This document shows positions 10,347-18,265 of a DNA stretch of 64,000 bases, in pieces (position 1 is the stretch's first letter; the number at the start of each line of letters is the position of its first letter). Both the position numbers and the translations under genes were made by a program. Below the pieces are notes generated by a model. That model searched no databases, had not been told where the DNA came from, and saw nothing but the letters and a program-made list of their open reading frames with translations. This DNA comes from Klebsiella grimontii (GTDB taxonomy: Bacteria > Pseudomonadota > Gammaproteobacteria > Enterobacterales > Enterobacteriaceae): positions 186,001 to 250,000 of the forward strand of contig NZ_FZTC01000034.1 in NCBI RefSeq assembly GCF_900200035.1. Reading direction: 5' to 3'.

Positions 10347-11692
10347 AGCGGCTGGGAAAACTGAGCCTGCGGGTCCGCCTGACGCTGCTTTTTTTGCTGC
10401 TGACCAGCGCCGCCTGGGGCATGGCCAGCTTTGTGGCCTGGCAACAGACCACCGACAAGCTGGATAAGCTGTTCGATACGCAGCAGCTGCTTTTCGCCCG
10501 CCGCCTAAGCGCGATGAATTTCGACGAGCTGCATACTCTCGCGCCGCAGGTGCGGACGAAGAAAAAGGTCAAGCACGGCCATCTCGACGACGATGCGCTG
10601 GCTTTCGCTATCTTTACCACCGACGGCAAAATGGTGCTTAACGATGGCGAAAATGGCCAGGATATCCTGTGGGGTAACGACCGGGAGGGGTTCAGCGACG
10701 GCTATCTGCGCGGCGACGATGACGAGTGGCGCTTTCTGTGGCTCACCACCCGCGACGGGCGCCATCGTATCGTCGTCGGCCAGGAGTGGGATTACCGCCG
10801 CGAGATGGCGCTGGATATCGTCACCTCACAGCTTACGCCCTGGCTGGTGGCGCTGCCGCTGATGTTTTTACTGCTCATCGTGCTGTTAAGCCGGGAACTG
10901 GCGCCGCTGAAAAAGCTGGCCACCACGCTGCGCACCCGGGCGCCGGATTCCGCCGAAACGCTAAATAGCGACAACGTGCCTAATGAGGTCCGTCCGCTGG
11001 TCGACGCGCTAAATCAGCTCTTTACCCGGACGCACGACACCATGATCCGCGAGCGTCGCTTCACCTCCGATGCCGCCCACGAACTGCGCAGCCCGCTGGC
11101 GGCGCTGAAGGTGCAGACCGAAGTGGCCCAGCTCTCGCTGGACGATCCGCAAGGGCTGGATAAAGCGCTGGAGCAGCTCCATCAGGGTATCGATCGCGCA
11201 ACCCGCCTGGTCGACCAGCTACTGACTCTATCGCGCCTGGATTCGCTGGCGCAGCTGGATGATGTTCAAACGATCGCTCTTGATGAACTGCTCCAGTCGG
11301 CGGTCATGGAGATGTACCACCCGGCGCAGCTGGCCGGAGTTGAGCTGCGCCTGCACCTGAACGCAAAGAGCATCATGCGCACCGGGCAGCCGCTGCTGCT
11401 AAGCCTGCTGGTGCGCAATCTTTTAGATAATGCCGTGCGCTACAGCCCCGCCGGAAGCCAGGTCGACATCACCCTGGATGCCGGTGAATTCCGCGTACGC
11501 GACAACGGCCCGGGCATCAGCGCCGAGGCCCTGACGCGCGTCGGCGAGCGCTTTTATCGTCCTCCTGGCCAGGAGCAGCCCGGCAGCGGCCTCGGGCTCT
11601 CCATCGTCAAACGTATCGCCGCGCTGCACGGGATGACAGCAAGTTTCGGCAACGCCCGGGACGGCGGATTCGAGGCGCGCATTCGCTGGTAG
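10343..11692 (+). CDS. qseC: sensor histidine kinase QseC
   Basis: Membrane histidine kinase of 449 residues that phosphorylates QseB, described in E. coli as a sensor of autoinducer-3/catecholamines. TM1 is about residues 13-33 and TM2 about 160-182, enclosing a periplasmic sensor domain, followed by HAMP. The H box is [17 protein letters not shown], with an N box ([15 protein letters not shown]) and G boxes DNGPGIS and [10 protein letters not shown]. Starts inside qseB (ATGA overlap). The E. coli ygiZ gene that follows qseC in some strains is absent; mdaB comes next after 106 bp. Confidence 0.96.
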   Translation: MKRLGKLSLRVRLTLLFLLLTSAAWGMASFVAWQQTTDKLDKLFDTQQLLFARRLSAMNFDELHTLAPQVRTKKKVKHGHLDDDALAFAIFTTDGKMVLNDGENGQDILWGNDREGFSDGYLRGDDDEWRFLWLTTRDGRHRIVVGQEWDYRREMALDIVTSQLTPWLVALPLMFLLLIVLLSRELAPLKKLATTLRTRAPDSAETLNSDNVPNEVRPLVDALNQLFTRTHDTMIRERRFTSDAAHELRSPLAALKVQTEVAQLSLDDPQGLDKALEQLHQGIDRATRLVDQLLTLSRLDSLAQLDDVQTIALDELLQSAVMEMYHPAQLAGVELRLHLNAKSIMRTGQPLLLSLLVRNLLDNAVRYSPAGSQVDITLDAGEFRVRDNGPGISAEALTRVGERFYRPPGQEQPGSGLGLSIVKRIAALHGMTASFGNARDGGFEARIRW

Positions 11693-11720
11693 CGGCATTA
11701 TTGCTATAAAAGCAAAAGAC

Positions 11721-11739
11721 TTTGCACATTTTGCTCATT
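11721..11739 (+). promoter_or_regulatory. possible mar/sox/rob box before mdaB
   Basis: TTTGCACATTTTGCTCATT keeps the GCAC core and the GCY element of the MarA/SoxS/Rob consensus but has mismatches at the first and late positions. A TAAAAT -10-like hexamer lies at 11761-11766, which would put the box over the -35 region. Weak by sequence alone. Confidence 0.3.
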
Positions 11740-11798
11740 TTACCGCTCTGCCCGACGGGGTAAAATTAACCACAAAATTGAAAAGTTGAGGATAAAAA

Positions 11799-12380
11799 AT
11801 GAGCAACATCCTGATTATTAATGGCGCAAAAAAGTTCGGCCACTCTAACGGCCAGCTGAACGACACCCTGACTGAAGTCGCGGAAACCTATCTGCGCGAC
11901 CTCGGGCATGATGTTAAAGTGGTCCGCGCCGATAGCGACTACGACGTGAAAACCGAAGTGCAAAACTTCCTGTGGGCCGATTCCGTTATCTGGCAAATGC
12001 CGGGCTGGTGGATGGGCGCGCCGTGGACGGTGAAAAAGTACATCGATGACGTCTTTACCGAAGGTCACGGCGCGCTGTATGCCAGCGATGGCCGCACCCG
12101 CTCCGATGCCAGTAAGAAATATGGCTCCGGCGGCCTGATTCAGGGCAAAAAATATATGCTGTCCCTGACCTGGAACGCGCCGATGGAAGCCTTCACCGAG
12201 AAAGATCAGTTCTTCCACGGCGTTGGCGTCGATGGCGTTTACCTGCCGTTCCATAAGGCCAACCAGTTCCTCGGGATGAGCGCCCTGCCGACCTTCATCG
12301 CCAACGATGTGATCAAAATGCCCGATGTTCCGCGTTATACGGCAGAATATCGCAAGCATCTGGCTGAAATTTTTGGTTAA
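11799..12380 (+). CDS. mdaB: NADPH:quinone oxidoreductase MdaB
   Basis: Flavodoxin-fold FAD enzyme of 193 residues that reduces quinones by two electrons with NADPH, limiting semiquinone-driven oxidative damage. Recognisable family segments are the N-terminal INGAKKFGHSNGQLN phosphate-binding loop, the QMPGWWMGAPWTVKKYID block and GSGGLIQGKKYMLSLTWNAP. Length equals E. coli MdaB. AGGAT lies upstream of the ATG. It precedes ygiN, whose product oxidises quinols; the two enzymes were proposed to form a quinone redox cycle. Confidence 0.96.
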   Translation: MSNILIINGAKKFGHSNGQLNDTLTEVAETYLRDLGHDVKVVRADSDYDVKTEVQNFLWADSVIWQMPGWWMGAPWTVKKYIDDVFTEGHGALYASDGRTRSDASKKYGSGGLIQGKKYMLSLTWNAPMEAFTEKDQFFHGVGVDGVYLPFHKANQFLGMSALPTFIANDVIKMPDVPRYTAEYRKHLAEIFG

Positions 12381-12470
12381 CTGTAATGAGTTATGAAAAG
12401 ACGACAAGCGCGGCTAACCGAGCGGCGGCTTGAAGTATGATGAGAATAGACAGAAGGAGTTGAGTTAACC

Positions 12471-12785
12471 ATGTTGACAGTGATCGCTGAAATTCGCACT
12501 CGTCCGGGCCAACACCACCGCCAGGCGGTGCTGGATCAGTTCGCAAAAATTACCCCGACCGTTCTCCAGGAAGAGGGCTGCCACGGCTATGCGCCGCTGG
12601 TGGATCACGCCGCTGGCGTCAGTTTTCAGACCACCTCGCCGGACTCAATTGTGATGGTCGAGCAGTGGGAAAGCGTCGCGCATCTTGAAGCGCACCTGCA
12701 GACCCCGCACATGAAAGCCTACAGCGAAGCCGTGAAAGGCGACGTGCTGGAGATGAGCATTCGTATTCTGGAAGCGGGCATTTAA
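12471..12785 (+). CDS. ygiN: quinol monooxygenase YgiN (ABM domain)
   Basis: Small ferredoxin-like ABM-domain enzyme of 104 residues, cytoplasmic and dimeric, that oxidises menadiol-type quinols without a metal or flavin cofactor. Nearly every residue matches the E. coli protein, including EEGCHGYAP and HLQTPHMKAYSEAVKGD. It is 90 bp downstream of mdaB. AAGGAG is present but about 13 nt from the ATG, a rather long spacing. In E. coli the next gene is parE; here an inserted catabolic block and a REP-like hairpin intervene. Confidence 0.95.
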   Translation: MLTVIAEIRTRPGQHHRQAVLDQFAKITPTVLQEEGCHGYAPLVDHAAGVSFQTTSPDSIVMVEQWESVAHLEAHLQTPHMKAYSEAVKGDVLEMSIRILEAGI

Positions 12786-12797
12786 GCAACGCTGGCC

Positions 12798-12822
12798 GCC
12801 CGGTAAGCGCACGCTACCGGGC
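12798..12822. repeat. REP-like hairpin between ygiN and the GH88 gene
   Basis: GCCCGGTAAGCG and CGCTACCGGGC-type arms form a compact GC-rich hairpin in the 44-bp gap between two convergent genes. It is REP-like and may end both transcripts. It marks the left edge of the inserted sugar-utilisation block. Confidence 0.55.
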
Positions 12823-12829
12823 AATAGCG

Positions 12830-14020
12830 TTACCAGTACAGTTTCCAGCTCTGCGTCATGCGCATCAGCGCTTCAACGTAAAAATAGTCCCCCCAGCTAC
12901 AGCACTCATCGACGCCTTTATTACTCGCCAGATGGTAGACCGAGTGCTTGAGTAAACCATTACCCTTGTCACTTTTTGCCATCAGATAGCCCTTCGTCAG
13001 CGAGGCCATTATCGCCATCGCCCACTGTTGATAGCGTTCGCGATCCGGGTCGGTCGTTGGCAACTGCTTAACCAACTCCAGCAGACCGCATACGGCGATA
13101 GCAGCCGAAGAAGAGTCTCGCAGCGCATCGGTGTTTATCAGCGCCAGATCCCAATGACAGACATAGTCCTCTGGCAGGCGGTTGAGGAAATAGTTGGCCA
13201 GTTTTTTTGCCAGGCCGACCAGCGCCCTGTCGCCGGTATAGATATAGCTGAGCAGAAAACCATAAATTCCCCACGCCTGGCCGCGGGACCAGCAGGAATC
13301 ATCGGCATAACCCTGCTGAGTATTCCCATAGCGCGGCTTCCCGCTGACAACATCCATATAATAGGTGTGCCAGGTCGAAGCATCTTCACGTACCAGAAAA
13401 GCCGCCGATTGCCTGACGTGCGCCAGAGCCGCATCCCTGAAGCGCGGGTCGCCCGTTTGCTCGCTTGCCCAATAAAGCAGCGGCAGATTCATCGTGCAGT
13501 CAATAATCATCCGCCCGGCCTGGGCGGGATCGTTGAGATCGCCCCAGGCCTGAATAATCTGCGCCTTCGCGTGAAAGCGCTCCAACAGAGCCTCCGCCGC
13601 CATCAGGGAGAACCCGCGCGCGTCGCGATTACCGGTTAAACGCCAGGCCGCCACGCAGGAAAGCGTGTAGAGAAAGCCCAAATCATGCGTATTGGTGTCG
13701 TGACGCCCTGCAATACGCAGACCGAAAGTCCGCACGTTTTTCTCCGCCATCTGGCGAAACTTATCTTCACCGCTCATCTCCCACGCCAGCCATAGCTGTC
13801 CGGTCCAAAAACTGGTCGTCCACTCGACGTTTTCAGTCAACGGATAATAACCTTCGACGCAGGTCTCAGCGGGAAATTGTTCACCGAATTCCGTTAAATG
13901 ACGGCCAATCAGTTCAAGGACATCTTCACGCGCCCGCTTCATTTCTTCCCGGAAGCAATCCATTGAGATCGGCTCGCCGGGGAAATCGCGCAATGGTTCC
14001 TCTACGATATTATTTAACAT
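12830..14020 (-). CDS. glycoside hydrolase family 88 protein (unsaturated glucuronyl/galacturonyl hydrolase)
   Basis: Protein of 396 residues of the GH88 family, which removes the 4,5-unsaturated uronic acid left at the non-reducing end of oligosaccharides by polysaccharide lyases. The two aspartates used by family enzymes are visible: Asp113 in THDLGFLYTL and Asp174 in MIIDCTMNLPLLYWA; aromatic residues of the (alpha/alpha)6 barrel follow (WSRGQAWGIYGF, near 244-256). There is no signal peptide, so it acts in the cytoplasm. AAGGA lies 8 nt before the ATG. It is the last gene of a minus-strand operon, 23 bp after the symporter gene. The exact substrate cannot be told from sequence. Confidence 0.88.
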   Translation of the reverse strand: MLNNIVEEPLRDFPGEPISMDCFREEMKRAREDVLELIGRHLTEFGEQFPAETCVEGYYPLTENVEWTTSFWTGQLWLAWEMSGEDKFRQMAEKNVRTFGLRIAGRHDTNTHDLGFLYTLSCVAAWRLTGNRDARGFSLMAAEALLERFHAKAQIIQAWGDLNDPAQAGRMIIDCTMNLPLLYWASEQTGDPRFRDAALAHVRQSAAFLVREDASTWHTYYMDVVSGKPRYGNTQQGYADDSCWSRGQAWGIYGFLLSYIYTGDRALVGLAKKLANYFLNRLPEDYVCHWDLALINTDALRDSSSAAIAVCGLLELVKQLPTTDPDRERYQQWAMAIMASLTKGYLMAKSDKGNGLLKHSVYHLASNKGVDECCSWGDYFYVEALMRMTQSWKLYW

Positions 14021-14043
14021 ATTTCGGTTCCTTATCGCTTAGC

Positions 14044-15312
14044 TTATTTTGATGCGTTATTTTCTGAAACATTGAGGGTGGCAGAGCTGCGCCGTTTACT
14101 CTGGCATGACGATAAGGTAAATGCCGATATCACGGTAAAAACCAGCGCAATCATGCCCATAATAATATACGTTTTCTCAAACCCGATACGATCGTACATA
14201 AACCCGGCAGGTGACGAGACGACCACATTACCAACATATAACATCGCCTGATAACCTAACAAATACATCGTTGCATTAACGCGTTTGTCAAAGTGCTCGG
14301 CGATATACTTAAATACTGAAACCAACAGCAGGCATATTTCCAGGCCATACAATGGTTTTAATAGCGAAATCAACAGATGGGAATCACACAGGCCAGAAAT
14401 CACCAACCTGGCGCCTACCAGCAGGCCAACAATTAATAATCCACGTTTTGCGCCAATGTAGTTAACAAAGAATGGAATGACCATATACATAATAAATTCC
14501 ATCCCGGACTGTACCGTTCCCAGATAACCAAAAATGGCGTTGCCTTTATGGACATCGGCAAAGAACGTGACAAAATAGCGCGAAAACTGCTGCTCCGCGA
14601 TAAACATCATCCACGCCACCCCGGCCACGTACAGGCAGAATGCCCAGAATTTACGGTTACGCAGAAGGGTATAAACATCCGCCGGAGAAATTTTATCTTT
14701 GACCAGCACCTGCGCGGCGTTCTCCGCATTTTCGTTGACTTTCAGGCTTAATAAAACGGCCAGCATCACTATCGACGTGACGCTTCCCAGGATAAAGTTA
14801 TACGCTGGCGAGAGGTTAAACAGCAGGCCAGAGAAAGAAGACGCTACCGCCCATCCGAGCGATCCCCACATGCGAATTTGCCCAAACTCCATATTGTTCA
14901 GACGGCTGTAACGGTCGGTATAGGATTCACAGGCCGCGACGCCCGCATACCAGGCGAAGCTTAAATAGATCGCACCGACAATAATACCCAGCATCGTCTT
15001 GGTTAACAGTAGCGGCTGATAAACATAAATAAAAAAAGGCGCCATTAATGCCGACATCAGCACCACAAAATAGAGCAGATATTTACTCATCCCTATTTTA
15101 TCAAGTATATAGCCATAAATGGGTTTAAGAACAACTGAAAATACGCCATTTACGGCAAAGACGGTGCCAATAACCGCGCCGCTTAGATTCGCTTTTTGCC
15201 CTAACCATATGGCGAGCAGGCCAATACTGGCAGACCAGGTGAAAAAATACAGAAAAATGAAGGCGCTTATTTTGTAATACTCAACTTTGTTATTCGTATA
15301 GGTACTTTCCAT
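14044..15312 (-). CDS. MFS oligosaccharide:H+ symporter (LacY/OHS family)
   Basis: Membrane transporter of 422 residues with about 12 hydrophobic segments. It belongs to the oligosaccharide:proton symporter group: the helix 4-5 region contains ACESYTDRYSR and FGQIRMWGSLGWA, matching the LacY blocks that carry the sugar-binding Glu and Arg. N- and C-termini are cytoplasmic and charged. It sits between the DUF2264 gene (65 bp upstream) and the GH88 gene (23 bp downstream), so it most likely imports the unsaturated oligosaccharide that GH88 splits. The gene is more AT-rich than its core neighbours. Confidence 0.88.
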   Translation of the reverse strand: MESTYTNNKVEYYKISAFIFLYFFTWSASIGLLAIWLGQKANLSGAVIGTVFAVNGVFSVVLKPIYGYILDKIGMSKYLLYFVVLMSALMAPFFIYVYQPLLLTKTMLGIIVGAIYLSFAWYAGVAACESYTDRYSRLNNMEFGQIRMWGSLGWAVASSFSGLLFNLSPAYNFILGSVTSIVMLAVLLSLKVNENAENAAQVLVKDKISPADVYTLLRNRKFWAFCLYVAGVAWMMFIAEQQFSRYFVTFFADVHKGNAIFGYLGTVQSGMEFIMYMVIPFFVNYIGAKRGLLIVGLLVGARLVISGLCDSHLLISLLKPLYGLEICLLLVSVFKYIAEHFDKRVNATMYLLGYQAMLYVGNVVVSSPAGFMYDRIGFEKTYIIMGMIALVFTVISAFTLSSCQSKRRSSATLNVSENNASK

Positions 15313-15377
15313 ACTATCCTCAGCGAAAGCATGTAAAAAATCGAATAATGAGTTGCCGGGCGTTAGCCCGACCGCGT

Positions 15378-17201
15378 TTAAAAATAAATAGTTTGCTGGG
15401 TTTCTTTTTGGCTATCCATAATAATAAAGCGGCGATCTTGTCGAATGAGTAACGGCATATCGGCAAAAACTTTATTTATCTCAGCGCTGGCGATAACCGC
15501 ACAGGCCAACCAATGTTCGCCAGGAGCCAGCTCGGTGGATAAAGTGGGAATGGCCGCGCAGGGCGCAAACATAATACTGCTATTGGGCGGCGTGATAACG
15601 GCCTCGCCCTGCCTGGCGATGCCGGGAGCAAGATTGGCTATCATGCTGCTCCCATTGCTGGCCAGAATCAGGCTGCTGCCGGCCTCCAGGCAGGGCTCCG
15701 CCTTCAGTACCGCAAAGCCCCCCTCCACGGACTGTAGCCGTCGAGCGCTGGCAATGTGGTGTACCCGAACGTGCCAGTCGCCGCAGGGGATAAGCCAGGT
15801 GCGGATATGTACGTCTGACCACGGCGACCAGCGGCAGAAAATCGCGTTCTCCGCTACCGTCACTTCCTCGCATTCGCGCCGTCCGCGCCAGTAATTATCG
15901 TTGTCAGATAGCAGGAGCATCGAGTCGCAGGCGGCATGCTTAAGGCCATACCGCCCCCGCTCAAGGGTAAAACCAAAGCGGCTGGAGTAGGCAAACCGGG
16001 TATATTTGGCTTCGGTATTGACGTAATTATTTAACTCCAGCTGGCCCGACGTCAGCATCGTTACATGGCGAGAATGGCGATCGTGCTGCAAAATTTGCGC
16101 CGCTTGGGGTATCACGCGCACCTTAGCCAGCGGCGGCAGCGGTAACTCTTCCGCTAGCCAAAAATCATGATCTGCCGGTAACGCCAGAATCAGGAAAACC
16201 TTCAGCGCCCAGTAAGGGGACCCGGGCGAATTATAGTCCTCGCACATCGCCAGATTGGGATAGGCAAAACCCAGCGTCAGAATACCGTCGCGATCGAAAA
16301 TCGGCTGCTGCTGCCACCAGCGTAAATGGCGTAGGATCAGTCCTTTCACCACGCCAGGAGAAAATTCGTCCACCCCGGAAAACGCCACCGCGCTCCAGAA
16401 GGCAATCATGGCGAAACGATAGGTCAGACTGCGCCCAAAGGGTACGGATGAACCATCCGCCGCCGACATATAGATAAAATCCCGGGCAAACAAACGGGAG
16501 CGTTCGCGTAACGTGGCGGCCCGCTCTGCATCATCCGGACTCAGGGTGGCGTACAGTAGGCCGTAAAAATGAAAAGCCATAGAGATGTAGTAATCTTTTG
16601 GCCGCCCCGGCCCATCGGAGTACCATCCTTCGCCCAAATAGTAGGCTTCCATCATCGCAAACCGGCGATCGATGGCGGCCTGATCGAAGGCTAATCCCGC
16701 GCGCTTAAACCCAAGCTGAACGATAATAGCGAAATAGTTCCAGTTGCTGTCGGGCATCTGCGCATCGGTGATTTGATTCAGCCAGCGGTGGAAATTCGCC
16801 AGTTCCTTTTCGCTGAATACATCCGTCAGGCGCGTCTGCAGTAACGCCAGGCCCAGACCGTAGGCCGCCATCTCCACCAGCCGCTGATCGTATGGCCCCG
16901 TATCGCCCCAATACTGTGGGCTATCGGGATCGGTACCTAGCTTAATCGCCTGGATATATTTCTCAGCAAAAGGCGTCTCTTCACCGCCCGCCCACAGCGG
17001 AAATAGCCCCCATAGCGCTCTGGATAACCCCTCCATACCGGCAATATTCGTATCATAATGCGCGCAGGTATCGCCGAGCGTGAACTGCGCCTGACCGGCC
17101 GGAAATTGGGCGTCGAGCGCGCTCAGCATCGTTGTAACAGCGCGAATAACGTCGTCACGCGATGACAATGGATTTGATTTTTCTTTCGTTGCCGACCACA
17201 T
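15378..17201 (-). CDS. DUF2264 domain protein, putative cytoplasmic glycan-processing enzyme
   Basis: Protein of 607 residues recognised as a DUF2264 member by conserved blocks such as PDSNWNYFAI, GWYSDGPGRPKDYYISMAFH and FGRSLTYRFAM. The N-terminal ~400 residues look alpha-helical, like an alpha/alpha toroid, and the C-terminal ~200 look beta-rich; this resembles polysaccharide lyase architecture but is inference. No signal peptide or membrane segment was seen. Start chosen at 17201 (MWSATKEKSN), preceded by a strong GGGGGAG site; an in-frame ATG ten codons upstream lacks one. First gene of the operon with the symporter and GH88, divergent from the AraC-type regulator. Activity unknown. Confidence 0.82.
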   Translation of the reverse strand: MWSATKEKSNPLSSRDDVIRAVTTMLSALDAQFPAGQAQFTLGDTCAHYDTNIAGMEGLSRALWGLFPLWAGGEETPFAEKYIQAIKLGTDPDSPQYWGDTGPYDQRLVEMAAYGLGLALLQTRLTDVFSEKELANFHRWLNQITDAQMPDSNWNYFAIIVQLGFKRAGLAFDQAAIDRRFAMMEAYYLGEGWYSDGPGRPKDYYISMAFHFYGLLYATLSPDDAERAATLRERSRLFARDFIYMSAADGSSVPFGRSLTYRFAMIAFWSAVAFSGVDEFSPGVVKGLILRHLRWWQQQPIFDRDGILTLGFAYPNLAMCEDYNSPGSPYWALKVFLILALPADHDFWLAEELPLPPLAKVRVIPQAAQILQHDRHSRHVTMLTSGQLELNNYVNTEAKYTRFAYSSRFGFTLERGRYGLKHAACDSMLLLSDNDNYWRGRRECEEVTVAENAIFCRWSPWSDVHIRTWLIPCGDWHVRVHHIASARRLQSVEGGFAVLKAEPCLEAGSSLILASNGSSMIANLAPGIARQGEAVITPPNSSIMFAPCAAIPTLSTELAPGEHWLACAVIASAEINKVFADMPLLIRQDRRFIIMDSQKETQQTIYF

Positions 17202-17296
17202 AGCTCCCCCCTGATTTAATGGGCAAAGCATAGTGAATCGCCGGGGATGAGAAATGTTACCTCAGTCACACCGGCAGGATAAAAATAAAACAGCAA

Positions 17297-17326
17297 TTGA
17301 TAAAATTTAAAAAGGTAGTTTATAAA
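17297..17326 (+). promoter_or_regulatory. putative promoter of the AraC-type regulator
   Basis: TTGATA at 17297-17302 and TATAAA at 17321-17326 are separated by 18 bp, a good sigma-70 match. It would start RNA about 30 nt before the regulator ATG. The stretch also holds AAATTTAAA and TTTAAATTT (17303-17311 and 17347-17355), possible operator half-sites. No comparably good promoter is seen for the opposite operon, which fits activator-dependent expression. Confidence 0.5.
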
Positions 17327-17363
17327 ACGAATAATCCCTGCAAAAGTTTAAATTTATTGCACT

Positions 17364-18215
17364 ATGGCGCAGACCTTAAATGAAGAACGTCTGGAACTGA
17401 TAACCCTCAATGACGCAACGGCGTCGTTTAGCCGGTTATTCGCCAATACGGTCCGCTATCATCACTGGCATCAGTGTCTTGAAGTACTGTACGTAGAGGA
17501 GGGGTTCGGCGTGGTGATTGTCGATCATAAGCAATACACCATGCGCCCGGGGAGGATGTTTTTCTTCCCTCCCTTTACGCTGCATAAAATCATCGTGGAT
17601 GAGCAGGCGCAGGATCGTTACCGGCGAACCATCATTCATCTCGACCAGTATGCCCTGCTGAAAGGATTACGTGATTTCCCCTACTCCCGCCAGCGGCTCC
17701 ATAATCTGACCCAGCGAGCGGGCCAATCCTGGGTAGTGGACATCGCCGATATTCACCCCCACATCGATTTTTTATTCAGCCGCTATGAAAAGCTGGCCGG
17801 AGACTCGCCGCTAAATAGCGAGCAGGTTTCCTGTCTGCTGCTCTCTTTACTCAGCATGCTGAGCGAAGATCATCCCAGCATGTCGGGAATAACCGATGGT
17901 ACCGCAAGCCAGGTGATGTTCTGGCTTGACGAGAATTACATGCGAAAATTTAGCCTGAGCAGGCTGGCGGAAGAGTTGGGTAAATCGAAGAGCTATATTT
18001 CGCGCCGCTTTCATCAGGAAACGGGCGAAAGTATTGTCAATTATCTCAATACGATACGCCTAAGAAAAGCGTGCGAGGCGCTATTGCATAGCCAGCAGAG
18101 CGTGCGCGAGATCGCCCGAATGGTCGGGTTTTCAGATGTCACCTATTTTATCAGCGCGTTCGGCAAGGGCATTGGCGAAACGCCGCTGCAGTACCGGAAA
18201 AGACATAAAATTTAA
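17364..18215 (+). CDS. AraC family transcriptional regulator of the GH88 operon
   Basis: Regulator of 283 residues with an N-terminal cupin-like ligand domain (about 15-130, including HHWHQCLEVLYVEEG) and a C-terminal double helix-turn-helix (about 185-283) with the AraC signature ending in GFSDVTYFISAFGKGIGETPLQY. It is divergent from the DUF2264-symporter-GH88 operon and probably activates it in response to an imported uronide. The ATG has no evident Shine-Dalgarno sequence and follows an AT-rich leader, so translation may be weak; no better in-frame start was found. Ligand unknown. Confidence 0.87.
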   Translation: MAQTLNEERLELITLNDATASFSRLFANTVRYHHWHQCLEVLYVEEGFGVVIVDHKQYTMRPGRMFFFPPFTLHKIIVDEQAQDRYRRTIIHLDQYALLKGLRDFPYSRQRLHNLTQRAGQSWVVDIADIHPHIDFLFSRYEKLAGDSPLNSEQVSCLLLSLLSMLSEDHPSMSGITDGTASQVMFWLDENYMRKFSLSRLAEELGKSKSYISRRFHQETGESIVNYLNTIRLRKACEALLHSQQSVREIARMVGFSDVTYFISAFGKGIGETPLQYRKRHKI

Positions 18216-18224
18216 AACTGTATC

Positions 18225-18253
18225 CCGGACGGGGCACGCGAGCCGCCGTCCGG
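18225..18253. repeat. REP-like hairpin between araC-type gene and parE
   Basis: CCGGACGG and CCGTCCGG arms around a GC-rich loop lie in the 50-bp gap between convergent genes. REP-like; it marks the right edge of the inserted block, mirroring the hairpin at 12.8 kb. Confidence 0.5.
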
Positions 18254-18265
18254 CATTCGCCTGCG

